Assembly: GCA_965227155.1 (NCBI GenBank) | Contig: OZ245731.1 | Span: forward strand, 2,604,001 to 2,668,000 | DNA length: 64,000 nucleotides | Source: UBA6059 sp965227155 | GTDB lineage: Bacteria; Bacteroidota; Bacteroidia; Cytophagales; Cyclobacteriaceae | Reading direction: 5' to 3' | Part shown: piece by piece, positions 8,954-17,523 of the stretch | Numbering within the stretch: the stretch's first letter is position 1 | Layout: the number at the start of each line of letters is the position of its first letter | The notes under the pieces: model-generated | Seen by the model: only the letters and a program-made list of their open reading frames with translations | Told to the model about the DNA's origin: nothing | Database searches by the model: none | Made by a program: the position numbers and the translations under genes

Positions 8954-11059
8954 ATGGCAAGAGATTTAAAATTCACTCGAAATATAGGTATTGCTGCTCA
9001 CATCGATGCAGGTAAAACCACCACAACTGAGCGTATCCTTTATTATGCAGGTGTTTCGCATAAGATCGGAGAGGTTCACGATGGTGCTGCTACCATGGAC
9101 TGGATGGAGCAAGAGCAGGAGCGTGGTATTACCATTACCTCAGCTGCTACTACTGTTTTCTGGCCTTACCAGGATAACCAATACCATATCAATATTATTG
9201 ACACTCCTGGTCACGTGGACTTTACCGTTGAGGTAAACCGATCTTTGCGTGTACTTGATGGTCTTGTATTCCTTTTTAGTGCGGTTGATGGCGTAGAGCC
9301 TCAATCTGAGACTAACTGGAGACTAGCTGATAATTATAAAGTAGCTCGTTTAGGTTTCGTAAATAAAATGGACCGTGCGGGTGCTGACTTTTTAGCAGTA
9401 TGTAAACAGGTTGAAACCAGACTAGGTACAAAATCTGTGCCTTTGCAGTTACCAATTGGTGCTGAAGAGAAATTTAAAGGTGTTGTTGATCTGGTTGACA
9501 ATATTGCCATGGTATGGAATGAGGAGGATATGGGTATGACCTATTCTCAAATTGACATTCCGGAAGATATGAAGGAGGACGTGGCTGCATACAGAGAGCA
9601 ATTGTTAGAAGCAGTTGCTGAGTATGATGAATCACTCATGGAGAAATACTTTGAGGATCCTGAGTCTATCACAAGAGAAGAAATTATAGGAGCACTACGT
9701 AAGGCAACTATCGATCTTGCTTTTGTGCCTATGCTTTGCGGTTCTGCCTTTAAAAATAAAGGTGTACAAACTATGCTTAACTATGTGATGGAGTTATTAC
9801 CATCACCACTAGATAGAGATAATATTGTTGGTACTGATCCTGACAGTGAAGAAAAAATATCTAGGAAACCATCAGTAAGTGATCCTTTTGCTGCACTAGC
9901 ATTTAAGATCGCCACTGACCCATTCGTAGGTAGACTTTGCTTTGTTCGTTCTTATTCAGGTATGTTGGATTCGGGTTCTTATGTATTCAATACCAGAACC
10001 AACAAGAAGGAGCGTATTTCCAGGATTTTCCAAATGCACGCCAATAAGCAAAACCAAATTGATAAACTTCATGCTGGTGATATTGCTGCTGTAGTTGGTT
10101 TTAAAGACATCAAAACCGGGGATACCCTTTGTGATGAGTCTCACAAAATTGTATTGGAATCAATGATCTTCCCAGAGCCGGTTATTGGTTACGCAATTGA
10201 GCCTAAGAAACAAGCTGATGTCGATAAACTAGGCATGGCTATTTCTAAGCTAGTTGAAGAAGATCCTACTCTACAGGTAGAGACAGATCATGAAACTGGT
10301 CAAACGATCCTTCGTGGTATGGGTGAGCTTCACCTTGATATCATCATTGATCGCCTGAGAAGAGAATTTAAGGTTGAAATTAACCAGGGTGAGCCACAGG
10401 TTGCCTACAAAGAAGCACTTCGTTCAAACGTAGAGCATAAAGAGGTTTACAAAAAGCAAACTGGTGGTCGTGGTAAATTCGCAGATATCGTGTTCGAGCT
10501 AGGGCCAAAGGATGAAGATTACGAGCAGGAGGGCTTACAGTTTGTAAATGAGATCGTAGGTGGTGTTATTCCAAGGGAATTTATCCCAGCTATCGAAAAA
10601 GGCTTTAAAGAAGCTATGAAAAATGGTGTTTTAGCGGGCTATCCTATTGATTCAATGAAAGTAAGATTGTATCATGGATCTTTCCATGATGTAGATTCTG
10701 ATCAACTTTCATTCGAGATGGCAGCTAAAATTGGTTTCAAGACTGCTGCTAAGCAAGCCAAGCCTGTTCTTCTAGAACCTGTAATGTCTGTAGAAATTGT
10801 AACTCCAGATGAGTATACTGGTTCTATAACAGGTGATTTGAACAGAAGAAGAGGTATAATGAAAGGTATGGAACCTAAGGGTACGTCTAATATTATTAAG
10901 GCATCTGTTCCTCTGTCTGAGCTTTTTGGATACGTAACTGACTTGCGTACTATGAGCTCCGGACGTGCGACAGCTTCCCTTACCTTCTCTCATTACGATG
11001 AGGTACCGAGAGGTATTGCAGATAATGTAATTGCTAAAACTAAAGGTGAGACGGTTTAA
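8954..11059 (+). CDS. fusA: Translation elongation factor G
   Basis: EF-G is the GTPase that moves tRNA and mRNA through the ribosome after peptide bond formation. It has 701 residues (704 in E. coli). The G1 motif AHIDAGKTTTTERI, switch II DTPGHVDFTVEV and G4 NKMDRAGADF are seen in the first 150 residues. The domain IV region begins near YKEALRSNVEHKEVYKKQTG, and domain V ends with the LRTMSSGRATASLTFSHY signature. It is in its standard place between rpsG and rpsJ, with 12-base gaps on both sides. This is the only fusA copy in the window; the sequence looks like the canonical EF-G 1 type. Confidence 0.99.
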   Translation: MARDLKFTRNIGIAAHIDAGKTTTTERILYYAGVSHKIGEVHDGAATMDWMEQEQERGITITSAATTVFWPYQDNQYHINIIDTPGHVDFTVEVNRSLRVLDGLVFLFSAVDGVEPQSETNWRLADNYKVARLGFVNKMDRAGADFLAVCKQVETRLGTKSVPLQLPIGAEEKFKGVVDLVDNIAMVWNEEDMGMTYSQIDIPEDMKEDVAAYREQLLEAVAEYDESLMEKYFEDPESITREEIIGALRKATIDLAFVPMLCGSAFKNKGVQTMLNYVMELLPSPLDRDNIVGTDPDSEEKISRKPSVSDPFAALAFKIATDPFVGRLCFVRSYSGMLDSGSYVFNTRTNKKERISRIFQMHANKQNQIDKLHAGDIAAVVGFKDIKTGDTLCDESHKIVLESMIFPEPVIGYAIEPKKQADVDKLGMAISKLVEEDPTLQVETDHETGQTILRGMGELHLDIIIDRLRREFKVEINQGEPQVAYKEALRSNVEHKEVYKKQTGGRGKFADIVFELGPKDEDYEQEGLQFVNEIVGGVIPREFIPAIEKGFKEAMKNGVLAGYPIDSMKVRLYHGSFHDVDSDQLSFEMAAKIGFKTAAKQAKPVLLEPVMSVEIVTPDEYTGSITGDLNRRRGIMKGMEPKGTSNIIKASVPLSELFGYVTDLRTMSSGRATASLTFSHYDEVPRGIADNVIAKTKGETV

Positions 11060-11071
11060 CGATTTTGTATC

Positions 11072-11377
11072 ATGACACAGAAAATTAGAATAAAGCTTAA
11101 ATCTTACGATCACAATCTGGTTGACAAATCATCAGAGAAAATCGTTAGAGCCGTAAAAACTACTGGTGCTGTAGTTAGTGGCCCAATTCCGCTTCCTACT
11201 ATCAAAGAAAAGTTTACCGTGCTTAGATCACCTCACGTGAATAAGAAGTCGCGAGAGCAATTTCAGCTTTGTACATACAAAAGGCTGGTGGATATTTATT
11301 CAAATAGCACAAAAACTGTTGATGCGTTGATGAAGCTTGAATTGCCAAGTGGTGTTGACGTGGAGATAAAAGTATAA
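11072..11377 (+). CDS. rpsJ: 30S ribosomal protein uS10
   Basis: uS10 is a 30S head protein that, as NusE, also takes part in antitermination complexes with NusB. The 101 residues (103 in E. coli) include IRIKLKSYDHNLVDKSSEKI and the SRE-containing KKSREQFQLCTYKRLVDI segment, which carries the NusB-contact face in other bacteria. It ends LPSGVDVEIKV as expected. Here it is the last gene of the str transcript: a terminator follows within 20 bases and a new promoter precedes rplC, so it is separated from the rest of the S10 genes. Confidence 0.99.
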   Translation: MTQKIRIKLKSYDHNLVDKSSEKIVRAVKTTGAVVSGPIPLPTIKEKFTVLRSPHVNKKSREQFQLCTYKRLVDIYSNSTKTVDALMKLELPSGVDVEIKV

Positions 11378-11396
11378 GAAATACCTTGCAAAGGTG

Positions 11397-11434
11397 AAGA
11401 ACCAATGGAGCTCTCTCTGTTGGTTCTTTTTTTT
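11397..11434 (+). terminator. Intrinsic terminator after rpsJ
   Basis: A 9-bp stem (AAGAACCAA at 11397-11405 with TTGGTTCTT at 11420-11428) encloses a 14-nt loop and runs into eight T residues up to 11434. It closes the rpsL-rpsJ transcript. Confidence 0.85.
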
Positions 11435-11466
11435 CACTAATTAGTGATAATAAATAGAAAAAGAAA

Positions 11467-11497
11467 TTTGGGTTGAATAGGGATTTATCTATCTTTG
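11467..11497 (+). promoter_or_regulatory. Promoter of the rplC-rplD (S10) gene group
   Basis: TTTG at 11467-11470, a 19-nt spacer and TATCTTTG at 11490-11497 match the Bacteroidota consensus exactly. The predicted leader is about 50 nt and contains a short hairpin (TGCGA at 11507-11511 with TCGCA at 11521-11525), which could be a regulatory leader structure but is too weak to name. Confidence 0.85.
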
Positions 11498-11555
11498 CAA
11501 TCCTTTTGCGAGAAAAAAAATCGCAGCGAATTTAATTGATTTTTATTAAGAGACA

Positions 11556-12188
11556 ATGTCTGGCATAATAGGAAAAAAAATCGGAATGACTAGCATCTTT
11601 GGTGCCGATGGACGTAACGTCGCATGCACAGTAATAGAGGCTGGTCCCTGTGTTGTCACGCAAGTGAAAGATGTGGAGACTGACGGTTACAAAGCTGTTC
11701 AGCTCGCATATGATGACGCAAAAGAAAAGAATGTATCAAAAGCTCTAAAGGGGCATTTTTCTAAGGCTAAAACAAGCCCTAAGAAGAAGGTTGTCGAGTT
11801 TAGAAAATTCCGTGAGGAGTTTGAAGGTAAGATACAGTTAGGTAATACCATTTCTGTAGGTGAGGTATTTAAGGAACAAGAGTTTGTTGATGCAATTGGA
11901 AGCTCTAAGGGCAAAGGTTTCCAGGGTGTAGTAAAGAGACATGGTTTTGGCGGTGTTGGTCAAGCTACACATGGTCAGCATAACCGATTAAGAGCTCCCG
12001 GCTCAATTGGCGCTTGCTCATTTCCTTCTAGAGTATTTAAAGGTTTGCGTATGGCGGGCCGTACTGGCGGAAGAAGAGTGAAAATCACAAACCTTCGTAT
12101 CATGAAGATTATGTCTGATCAAAACCTTATCGTGGTAAGTGGATCAGTTCCTGGTTCAAAAAATTCCTACGTAATCCTAGAAAAGTAA
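11556..12188 (+). CDS. rplC: 50S ribosomal protein uL3
   Basis: uL3 binds 23S rRNA early in assembly, and its loop reaches the peptidyl transferase centre. The protein has 210 residues (209 in E. coli). It starts MSGIIGKKIGMTSIF and contains the loop signature QATHGQHNRLRAPGSIGACS followed by GLRMAGRTGGRRV. It is the first gene after the promoter at 11467-11497, so translation of the following eleven ribosomal genes probably depends on that promoter plus any read-through from rpsJ. rplD follows after 4 bases. Confidence 0.99.
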   Translation: MSGIIGKKIGMTSIFGADGRNVACTVIEAGPCVVTQVKDVETDGYKAVQLAYDDAKEKNVSKALKGHFSKAKTSPKKKVVEFRKFREEFEGKIQLGNTISVGEVFKEQEFVDAIGSSKGKGFQGVVKRHGFGGVGQATHGQHNRLRAPGSIGACSFPSRVFKGLRMAGRTGGRRVKITNLRIMKIMSDQNLIVVSGSVPGSKNSYVILEK

Positions 12189-12192
12189 TAGT

Positions 12193-12819
12193 ATGGAGAT
12201 TTCAATACTAAAATATACAGGGGAAGATACTGGGCGGAAAGCTACATTGTCTGATGACATTTTCGGAATAGAGCCGAATGATCATGCCATTTATCTTGAT
12301 GTTAAGCAGTATTTAGCTAATCAACGTCAAGGTACTCATAAATCAAAGGAAAGAGCAGAGATTACCGGCTCTACTAAGAAGATTAAGAGACAAAAGGGTA
12401 CAGGTACTGCAAGAGCAGGTAGCATTAAGTCGCCTGTTTTTAGAGGCGGTGGTCGCGTTTTTGGTCCCAGGCCGAGAGATTACAGGTTCAAACTCAACAA
12501 AAAGTTGAAAGCATTGGCTAGAAAGTCTGCTTTGGCTTATAAGGCGAAGGATAACAGTCTTGCAATTCTTGAGGACTTTAGTTTTGATGCCCCAAAGACA
12601 AAATCTTTTGTAAAACTACTCACGGATCTGCAGTTGTCAGACAAGAAGACACTTTTCGTACTTGGCGAATCAGATAAAAATGTTGTTTTATCAAGTAGAA
12701 ATCTCCAGGGCACTAAGGTTGTTCATGTGAATCAGGTGAATACTTACGATCTATTGCATGCTGATAATCTTGTGTTGAGCGAAAGTTCTATTAGTAGAAT
12801 TGAAGAAATATTAAAGTAA
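12193..12819 (+). CDS. rplD: 50S ribosomal protein uL4
   Basis: uL4 lines the peptide exit tunnel and in E. coli represses the S10 operon by binding its leader. It has 208 residues (201 in E. coli). The tunnel-loop region reads RAEITGSTKKIKRQKGTGTA and then RAGSIKSPVFRGGGRVFGPR, with the C-terminal Rossmann-like part ending LSESSISRIEEILK. The start MEISILKYTGEDTG is the natural one, four bases after rplC. The long leader before rplC could in principle host uL4 control, but no E. coli-type leader is recognisable. Confidence 0.98.
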   Translation: MEISILKYTGEDTGRKATLSDDIFGIEPNDHAIYLDVKQYLANQRQGTHKSKERAEITGSTKKIKRQKGTGTARAGSIKSPVFRGGGRVFGPRPRDYRFKLNKKLKALARKSALAYKAKDNSLAILEDFSFDAPKTKSFVKLLTDLQLSDKKTLFVLGESDKNVVLSSRNLQGTKVVHVNQVNTYDLLHADNLVLSESSISRIEEILK

Positions 12820-12823
12820 GGAC

Positions 12824-13111
12824 ATGAGCGTATTAGTAAAGCCCCTAGTTACCGAAAAAGTATCTGCTCTTAACGAAGAGGGTAAATACGGATTCATTGT
12901 TGATAGAAAGGCCAACAAGATTCAGATTAAAAATGCCGTAGAAAAAATGTACGGTGTATCTGTAGAGAGTGTCAACACAATGATTGTGGCTGGCAAGCGA
13001 AAGATGCGCTATACTAAATCCAGAATAATAGAAGGTAGAACCGGCGCATATAAAAAGGCTATTGTAAAAGTAGCTGATGGTGACATTATCGATTTCTACG
13101 GAGGCGTATAA
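12824..13111 (+). CDS. rplW: 50S ribosomal protein uL23
   Basis: uL23 sits at the tunnel exit and is the docking site for trigger factor and the signal recognition particle. The protein has 95 residues (100 in E. coli). It begins MSVLVKPLVTEKVSAL and contains KYGFIVDRKANKIQIKNAVE with the surface loop that receives chaperones. It is packed between rplD (4-base gap) and rplB (12-base gap), the universal order. Nothing unusual is seen in it. Confidence 0.98.
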   Translation: MSVLVKPLVTEKVSALNEEGKYGFIVDRKANKIQIKNAVEKMYGVSVESVNTMIVAGKRKMRYTKSRIIEGRTGAYKKAIVKVADGDIIDFYGGV

Positions 13112-13123
13112 AACAGAGAAGTT

Positions 13124-13948
13124 ATGGCTGTAAAGAAACTTAGACCTATAACACCAGGCCAACGGTACAGATTGGCACCTACATTTTCTGAGATAACTAA
13201 ATCAAAGCCAGAAAAGTCTTTGATTACCTCTCATAAAGTGACTGGTGGTAGAAATAATGAAGGCCGAATGACCATTCGTAATGTTGGTGGCGGTCATAAA
13301 AAGAAATTTAGGATTATAGACTTCAAAAGAAGTAAGAAAGATGTGCCTGCTACAGTGAAGGCAATCGAATATGATCCTATGAGAACTGCAAGGATTGCAT
13401 TGTTATATTATAAGGACGGAGCGAAGAGTTATATTCTGGCACCAGAGGGTCTATCCGTAGGTCAGACAATAGTGTCAGGTTCAGGTATAGCACCCGAAGT
13501 TGGTAACTGTCTTCCGCTTGGAGAAATGCCACTTGGTACAATCGTACATAATGTTGAGCTAAAGCCTGGTAAGGGTGGGGCAATGGTTAGAAGTGCCGGT
13601 TCTTATGCACAGTTGCTTGCTAAAGATGGAAAATATGTTACCATCAAGCTTCCTTCAGGAGAAATGAGAATGGTGCTTTCTGTATGTACTGCCACCGTAG
13701 GTTCCGTTTCAAATGCTGACCATATGAATGTTCGTATTGGTAAAGCAGGAAGAAATAGATGGTTAGGAAAGAGACCAAGAGTTAGAGGTGTAGCTATGAA
13801 CCCTGTTGATCACCCAATGGGTGGTGGTGAAGGTAGGGCTTCCGGAGGTCATCCAAGGTCTAGAAAAGGCCTTTATGCTAAAGGAAAGAAAACAAGGCAT
13901 CCTAAGAAATACTCTGATAATCTGATTATTGGTAAAAAGAAAAAATAA
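13124..13948 (+). CDS. rplB: 50S ribosomal protein uL2
   Basis: uL2 is needed for subunit joining and lies near the peptidyl transferase centre. The protein has 274 residues (273 in E. coli). It starts MAVKKLRPITPGQRYRL and carries GGGHKKKFRIIDFKR, then the C-terminal signature RGVAMNPVDHPMGGGEGRA with the conserved histidine, and ends in a basic tail. Its stop codon shares one base with the start of rpsS (TAATG), so the two are translationally coupled. Confidence 0.99.
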   Translation: MAVKKLRPITPGQRYRLAPTFSEITKSKPEKSLITSHKVTGGRNNEGRMTIRNVGGGHKKKFRIIDFKRSKKDVPATVKAIEYDPMRTARIALLYYKDGAKSYILAPEGLSVGQTIVSGSGIAPEVGNCLPLGEMPLGTIVHNVELKPGKGGAMVRSAGSYAQLLAKDGKYVTIKLPSGEMRMVLSVCTATVGSVSNADHMNVRIGKAGRNRWLGKRPRVRGVAMNPVDHPMGGGEGRASGGHPRSRKGLYAKGKKTRHPKKYSDNLIIGKKKK

Positions 13949-14226
13949 TGTCTAGATCGTTAAAAAAAGGACCATACATAGATTTCAGACTCGAAAATAA
14001 AATCGAGAACATGAATGATTCCGGGAAGAAGTCGGTCATTAAAACCTGGTCTCGAAGGTCTATGATATCACCAGATTTTGTTGGACATACCTTCGCTGTT
14101 CATAACGGTAACAAATTTATCCCTGTGTTTGTCACTGAAAACATGGTTGGACACAAACTCGGAGAGTTTGCACCCACCAGAAATTTTAGAGGTCACGTAG
14201 GCAAAAAGGATAAAGGTAAAAGATAA
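13948..14226 (+). CDS. rpsS: 30S ribosomal protein uS19
   Basis: uS19 is a 30S head protein that forms a complex with uS13 near the A and P sites. The protein has 92 residues, the same as in E. coli. It starts MSRSLKKGPYIDFRLE and contains TWSRRSMISPDFVGHTFAVH and the C-terminal GEFAPTRNFRGHVGKKDKG. The ATG overlaps the rplB stop by one base, which indicates coupled translation. rplV follows after 12 bases. Confidence 0.99.
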   Translation: MSRSLKKGPYIDFRLENKIENMNDSGKKSVIKTWSRRSMISPDFVGHTFAVHNGNKFIPVFVTENMVGHKLGEFAPTRNFRGHVGKKDKGKR

Positions 14227-14238
14227 TAAGTAGTCAAT

Positions 14239-14625
14239 ATGGAAGCTGTTGCAAAACTGAATAATGTGCCTACTTCACCTCGTAAAATGAGGCTCGTTGC
14301 TGATATGATTAGAGGTCAGCGAGTGAATAAAGCACTTACATTGCTAAAATTTGAGCCTAAAGTGGGTGCTGGTAAGCTTGAAAAGCTGTTGCTTTCTGCA
14401 GTAGCTAATTGGCAAGCCAAAAATGAAGACGCTAGTCTGGAAGATGCGGATCTCTTTGTGAAATCCATCTATGTGGATAGTGGAAAAATTTTGAAGAGGT
14501 TACGTCCTGCGCCACAGGGTAGAGCACATAGAATTAGAAAAAGATCAAACCACGTTACGCTGGTAGTTGACAGTATGAATGAAGTTCCTCAGGTTGCTGA
14601 GGAAGCAACTGAAACTGATAAATAA
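14239..14625 (+). CDS. rplV: 50S ribosomal protein uL22
   Basis: uL22 reaches into the peptide exit tunnel, and its loop forms part of the constriction and macrolide site. The protein has 128 residues (110 in E. coli). The core reads VPTSPRKMRLVADMIRGQRV and the hairpin loop PAPQGRAHRIRKRSNHVTLV is intact. About 15 extra acidic residues at the C terminus (PQVAEEATETDK) lengthen it relative to E. coli. The rpsC start lies one base after its stop. Confidence 0.98.
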   Translation: MEAVAKLNNVPTSPRKMRLVADMIRGQRVNKALTLLKFEPKVGAGKLEKLLLSAVANWQAKNEDASLEDADLFVKSIYVDSGKILKRLRPAPQGRAHRIRKRSNHVTLVVDSMNEVPQVAEEATETDK

Positions 14626-14626
14626 T

Positions 14627-15352
14627 ATGGGTCAGAAAGTAAATCCAATAGGTCTAAGATTAGGTATAGTAAAAGGATGGGATTCTGCCTGGTATGGTGG
14701 AAAAGATTTTCCTGATAAAATAGTTGAAGACCACAAGATCAGGAAATATCTGGATGCACGTATTCCTAAGGGTGGTGTAGCCAAAATAGTAATAGAGCGT
14801 ACATTAAAAAGAATTACGCTTACTATTCATACTGCCAGACCTGGTGTGGTTATTGGTAAAGGCGGAAGTGAAGTAGATAAGATCAAGGAGGAGTTGAAGA
14901 AGCTTACAGGTAAGGATCTTCAGATCAATATTTTTGAGATAAAAAGACCTGAGCTTGATGCTAAACTTGTAGGTGAATCTATAGCACAACAGCTTCAGGC
15001 ACGTATTTCCTACAGAAGAGCTATGAAGCAGGCCATATCATCAGCTATGCGTGTTGGAGCTCAGGGTATAAAAATTAAAGTATCTGGCCGTCTAGGTGGT
15101 GCTGAAATGGCGAGATCTGAGCAGTATAAAGAAGGTAGAATTCCTTTGCATACACTTCGAGCGGACATTGATTACGCTATATCTGAAGCCAATACTGTTT
15201 ATGGTAAGATAGGTGTGAAAGTGTGGATTTTTAAAGGTGAGATCTTTGGTAAAAGGGATTTGTCACCCAATATTGGTGCCTCTAACGAGCCTGCAAGTGG
15301 TAGCAGAAGAAGAAGAGGTGGTGATAGTGCTCCTAAAAGAAAAAGAAGATAA
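14627..15352 (+). CDS. rpsC: 30S ribosomal protein uS3
   Basis: uS3 lies at the mRNA entry pore and has helicase activity together with uS4 and uS5. I place the start at ATG 14627 (MGQKVNPIGLRLGIVKGWDS), one base after the rplV stop; the frame stays open further upstream, but that part is not homologous. The protein then has 241 residues (233 in E. coli). The KH domain signature PGVVIGKGGSEVDKIKEEL is seen, followed by VSGRLGGAEMARSEQYKEGR. The tail is basic (SRRRRGGDSAPKRKRR). Confidence 0.98.
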   Translation: MGQKVNPIGLRLGIVKGWDSAWYGGKDFPDKIVEDHKIRKYLDARIPKGGVAKIVIERTLKRITLTIHTARPGVVIGKGGSEVDKIKEELKKLTGKDLQINIFEIKRPELDAKLVGESIAQQLQARISYRRAMKQAISSAMRVGAQGIKIKVSGRLGGAEMARSEQYKEGRIPLHTLRADIDYAISEANTVYGKIGVKVWIFKGEIFGKRDLSPNIGASNEPASGSRRRRGGDSAPKRKRR

Positions 15353-15383
15353 TTGGCGAATAGCCATCTAAAAAGATAACGCT

Positions 15384-15803
15384 ATGTTACAACCTAAAAG
15401 AACAAAATTTAGGAAGAGACAAAAGGGCAGAGTAAAGGGTATAGCGCAGAGAGGTCATACTATTGCGTTTGGAACTTTTGGCCTAAAGGCATTAGAGCCT
15501 GGTTGGATTACTTCCAGACAAATTGAGGCTTCTCGTATTGCTATGACCAGAGCAATGAAAAGGGAAGGTCAGGTTTGGATTAGAATTTTCCCAGATAAGC
15601 CTATAACCAAAAAACCTGCGGAAGTAAGAATGGGTAAAGGTAAAGGTGCGCCAGAATATTGGGTAGCAACAGTTAAGCCTGGTACTATCATGTTTGAAAC
15701 TTCTGGGGTAGCTATTGAATTAGCTAAAGAATCATTACGATTGGCAGCTCAAAAGCTTCCAATCAAAACAAAATTTGTAGTACGTAGAGATTACGTGGCA
15801 TAA
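15384..15803 (+). CDS. rplP: 50S ribosomal protein uL16
   Basis: uL16 organises the A-site region of the 50S subunit and helps tRNA accommodation. The protein has 139 residues (136 in E. coli). It begins MLQPKRTKFRKRQKGRVKGI and includes WITSRQIEASRIAMTRAMKR and RMGKGKGAPEYWVATVKPG, which contains the arginine that is hydroxylated in some bacteria. It lies between rpsC (31-base gap) and rpmC, whose start follows one base after its stop. Confidence 0.99.
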   Translation: MLQPKRTKFRKRQKGRVKGIAQRGHTIAFGTFGLKALEPGWITSRQIEASRIAMTRAMKREGQVWIRIFPDKPITKKPAEVRMGKGKGAPEYWVATVKPGTIMFETSGVAIELAKESLRLAAQKLPIKTKFVVRRDYVA

Positions 15804-15804
15804 G

Positions 15805-15999
15805 ATGAAAAATTCTGAGATTAAAGCGCTATCAATTGAGGAGCTTACTAGCAAGCTTACCGTGGAGCAGGAGAATTTGACAAAGCTCAAATTTGCTCAT
15901 GCCATCACGCCTATTGAAAATCCTATCAGGATAAAAGAGGCGAGGAAACTTATAGCACGAATTAAAACGGAGATAAGAGCTAAAGAGCTTGCTAAATAA
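15805..15999 (+). CDS. rpmC: 50S ribosomal protein uL29
   Basis: uL29 is a small two-helix protein beside uL23 at the tunnel exit and forms part of the trigger factor docking site. The protein has 64 residues (63 in E. coli). It starts MKNSEIKALSIEELTSKL and contains the family signature NPIRIKEARKLIARIKTE. It starts one base after rplP and is followed by rpsQ after 7 bases, the standard L16-L29-S17 order. Confidence 0.98.
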   Translation: MKNSEIKALSIEELTSKLTVEQENLTKLKFAHAITPIENPIRIKEARKLIARIKTEIRAKELAK

Positions 16000-16006
16000 T
16001 AGCAAT

Positions 16007-16261
16007 ATGGAAAGAAACTTACGTAAAGAAAGAGTCGGAGTTGTAGTTAGCAATAAAATGCAAAAGACCATCTCCGTGTCTGTAGAAAGAAGGGTGAAGC
16101 ACCCCATCTATGGAAAGTTCGTAAAGAAATCCACCAAGTTTCTCGCACACGATGAGAATAATGATAGCAATATTGGCGACACTGTAAGGATCATGGAAAC
16201 TCGTCCTCTTAGTCGTAATAAAAGGTGGAGATTAGTTGAAGTTTTAGAAAGAGCTAAATAG
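16007..16261 (+). CDS. rpsQ: 30S ribosomal protein uS17
   Basis: uS17 is a primary 16S rRNA binding protein of the OB-fold type. I choose the ATG at 16007 (MERNLRKERVGVVVSNKMQK), which gives 84 residues as in E. coli; a longer frame from 15989 would overlap rpmC and add non-homologous residues. The signature MQKTISVSVERRVKHPIYGK and GDTVRIMETRPLSRNKRWRL are present. The gene sits 7 bases after rpmC and 2 bases before rplN. Confidence 0.98.
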   Translation: MERNLRKERVGVVVSNKMQKTISVSVERRVKHPIYGKFVKKSTKFLAHDENNDSNIGDTVRIMETRPLSRNKRWRLVEVLERAK

Positions 16262-16263
16262 CC

Positions 16264-16632
16264 ATGATACAGCAGGAAAGCAGATTAAGCGTAGCAGACA
16301 ATAGTGGAGCCAAGGAAGTGCTCTGCATCAGAGTGCTTGGAGGTACTGGTAAAAGGTATGCTTCTGTAGGTGATAAGATTATTGTTACTGTAAAAAGTGC
16401 CATCTCATCAAGCAGCCTTAAGAAAGGTACTGTTTCCAGAGCGGTAATAGTACGGTCTAAGAAAGAGGTTAGAAGAAAAGATGGTTCTTACATAAGATTT
16501 GAGGATAATGCTGCTGTACTCCTCAACAACAATGATGAGCCTAGAGGTACTCGTATTTTTGGCCCAGTTGCCAGGGAATTGCGCGAAAAGCAATTTATGA
16601 AAATTGTTTCATTAGCACCTGAAGTACTTTAA
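16264..16632 (+). CDS. rplN: 50S ribosomal protein uL14
   Basis: uL14 contacts the small subunit in an inter-subunit bridge and is the binding site of the silencing factor RsfS. The protein has 122 residues (123 in E. coli). The start MIQQESRLSVADNSGAKEVL is nearly invariant in bacteria. FEDNAAVLLNNNDEPRGTRI and FGPVARELREKQFMKIVSLA complete the family pattern. It is packed tightly between rpsQ and rplX (1-base gap). Confidence 0.99.
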   Translation: MIQQESRLSVADNSGAKEVLCIRVLGGTGKRYASVGDKIIVTVKSAISSSSLKKGTVSRAVIVRSKKEVRRKDGSYIRFEDNAAVLLNNNDEPRGTRIFGPVARELREKQFMKIVSLAPEVL

Positions 16633-16633
16633 T

Positions 16634-16975
16634 ATGTCAGTAATGAAAAGTAAAAAGACACATATTCGGAAAGGTGATACTGTTAAAGTAATCGCTGGAA
16701 ACGAAAAAGGTAAGCAAGGGAAAGTGCTTGAAATGCTATTGGCCAAGAATAGGGTAATAGTTGAAGGACTAAATATGGTTACCAAACACGTTAAACCTTC
16801 AGCAGGTAATCCTAACGGTGGTATCGAGAAAACTGAAGCTGGAATTCATCTTAGCAATTTGATGCTAGTGGATCCTGCTTCCGGGGATGCTACTCGTACA
16901 GGAAGAAAATTGAATAGCGATAACAAGCTTCAGAGATATTCTAAGAAAACCGGAGAATTTATTAACCATGGCTAG
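16634..16975 (+). CDS. rplX: 50S ribosomal protein uL24
   Basis: uL24 starts 50S assembly by binding the 5' domain of 23S rRNA. The KOW motif is seen in HIRKGDTVKVIAGNEKGKQG, followed by GLNMVTKHVKPSAGNPNGG. The protein has 113 residues from ATG 16634; a second ATG at 16643 would give 110 (104 in E. coli). The end overlaps the start of rplE by 8 bases, so translation is probably coupled. Confidence 0.97.
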   Translation: MSVMKSKKTHIRKGDTVKVIAGNEKGKQGKVLEMLLAKNRVIVEGLNMVTKHVKPSAGNPNGGIEKTEAGIHLSNLMLVDPASGDATRTGRKLNSDNKLQRYSKKTGEFINHG

Positions 16976-17522
16976 TCCTAGATTAAAAGAGAAATATCAA
17001 AAAGATATTGTACCTGCTCTAAAGGAAAAATTCCAGTATTCTTCAGTAATGGAGGTACCGAGAGTGGTTAAAATTAGCATTAACAAAGGTATAGGTGCTG
17101 CTGTAGCTGATAAAAAGCTCGTAGATGTAGGAGTAGAAGAGTTAACTCTTATTGCTGGTCAGAAGGCAGTTCCCACTATGTCTAAGAAAGCGATCTCTAA
17201 CTTTAAGTTACGTGAAGGTATGCCTATCGGGGCGAGAGTTACACTTAGAGGTGACAAGATGTATGAATTTCTTGACCGCCTGATGACTGTAGCTTTACCC
17301 AGGGTACGTGACTTCAGAGGTATTAGTGATAAAGGTTTTGATGGTCGTGGTAACTATACATTAGGCGTAAAGGAGCAGATTATTTTCCCTGAGATTTCTA
17401 TAGAGAAAGTAAATAAAATATCTGGTATGGATATCACAATTGTGACATCTGCAAATACCGATGAAGAAAGTTTTGAACTCTTGAAAGCATTTGGTTTACC
17501 ATTTGCATCAAACAAAAAATAA
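16968..17522 (+). CDS. rplE: 50S ribosomal protein uL5
   Basis: uL5 is part of the 5S rRNA complex in the central protuberance and touches the P-site tRNA. The protein has 184 residues (179 in E. coli). Conserved segments are VPRVVKISINKGIGAAVADK, GMPIGARVTLRGDKMYEFLD and DFRGISDKGFDGRGNYTLGV. The ATG lies inside the last codons of rplX (8-base overlap). rpsN follows one base after its stop. Confidence 0.99.
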   Translation: MASPRLKEKYQKDIVPALKEKFQYSSVMEVPRVVKISINKGIGAAVADKKLVDVGVEELTLIAGQKAVPTMSKKAISNFKLREGMPIGARVTLRGDKMYEFLDRLMTVALPRVRDFRGISDKGFDGRGNYTLGVKEQIIFPEISIEKVNKISGMDITIVTSANTDEESFELLKAFGLPFASNKK

Positions 17523-17523
17523 T

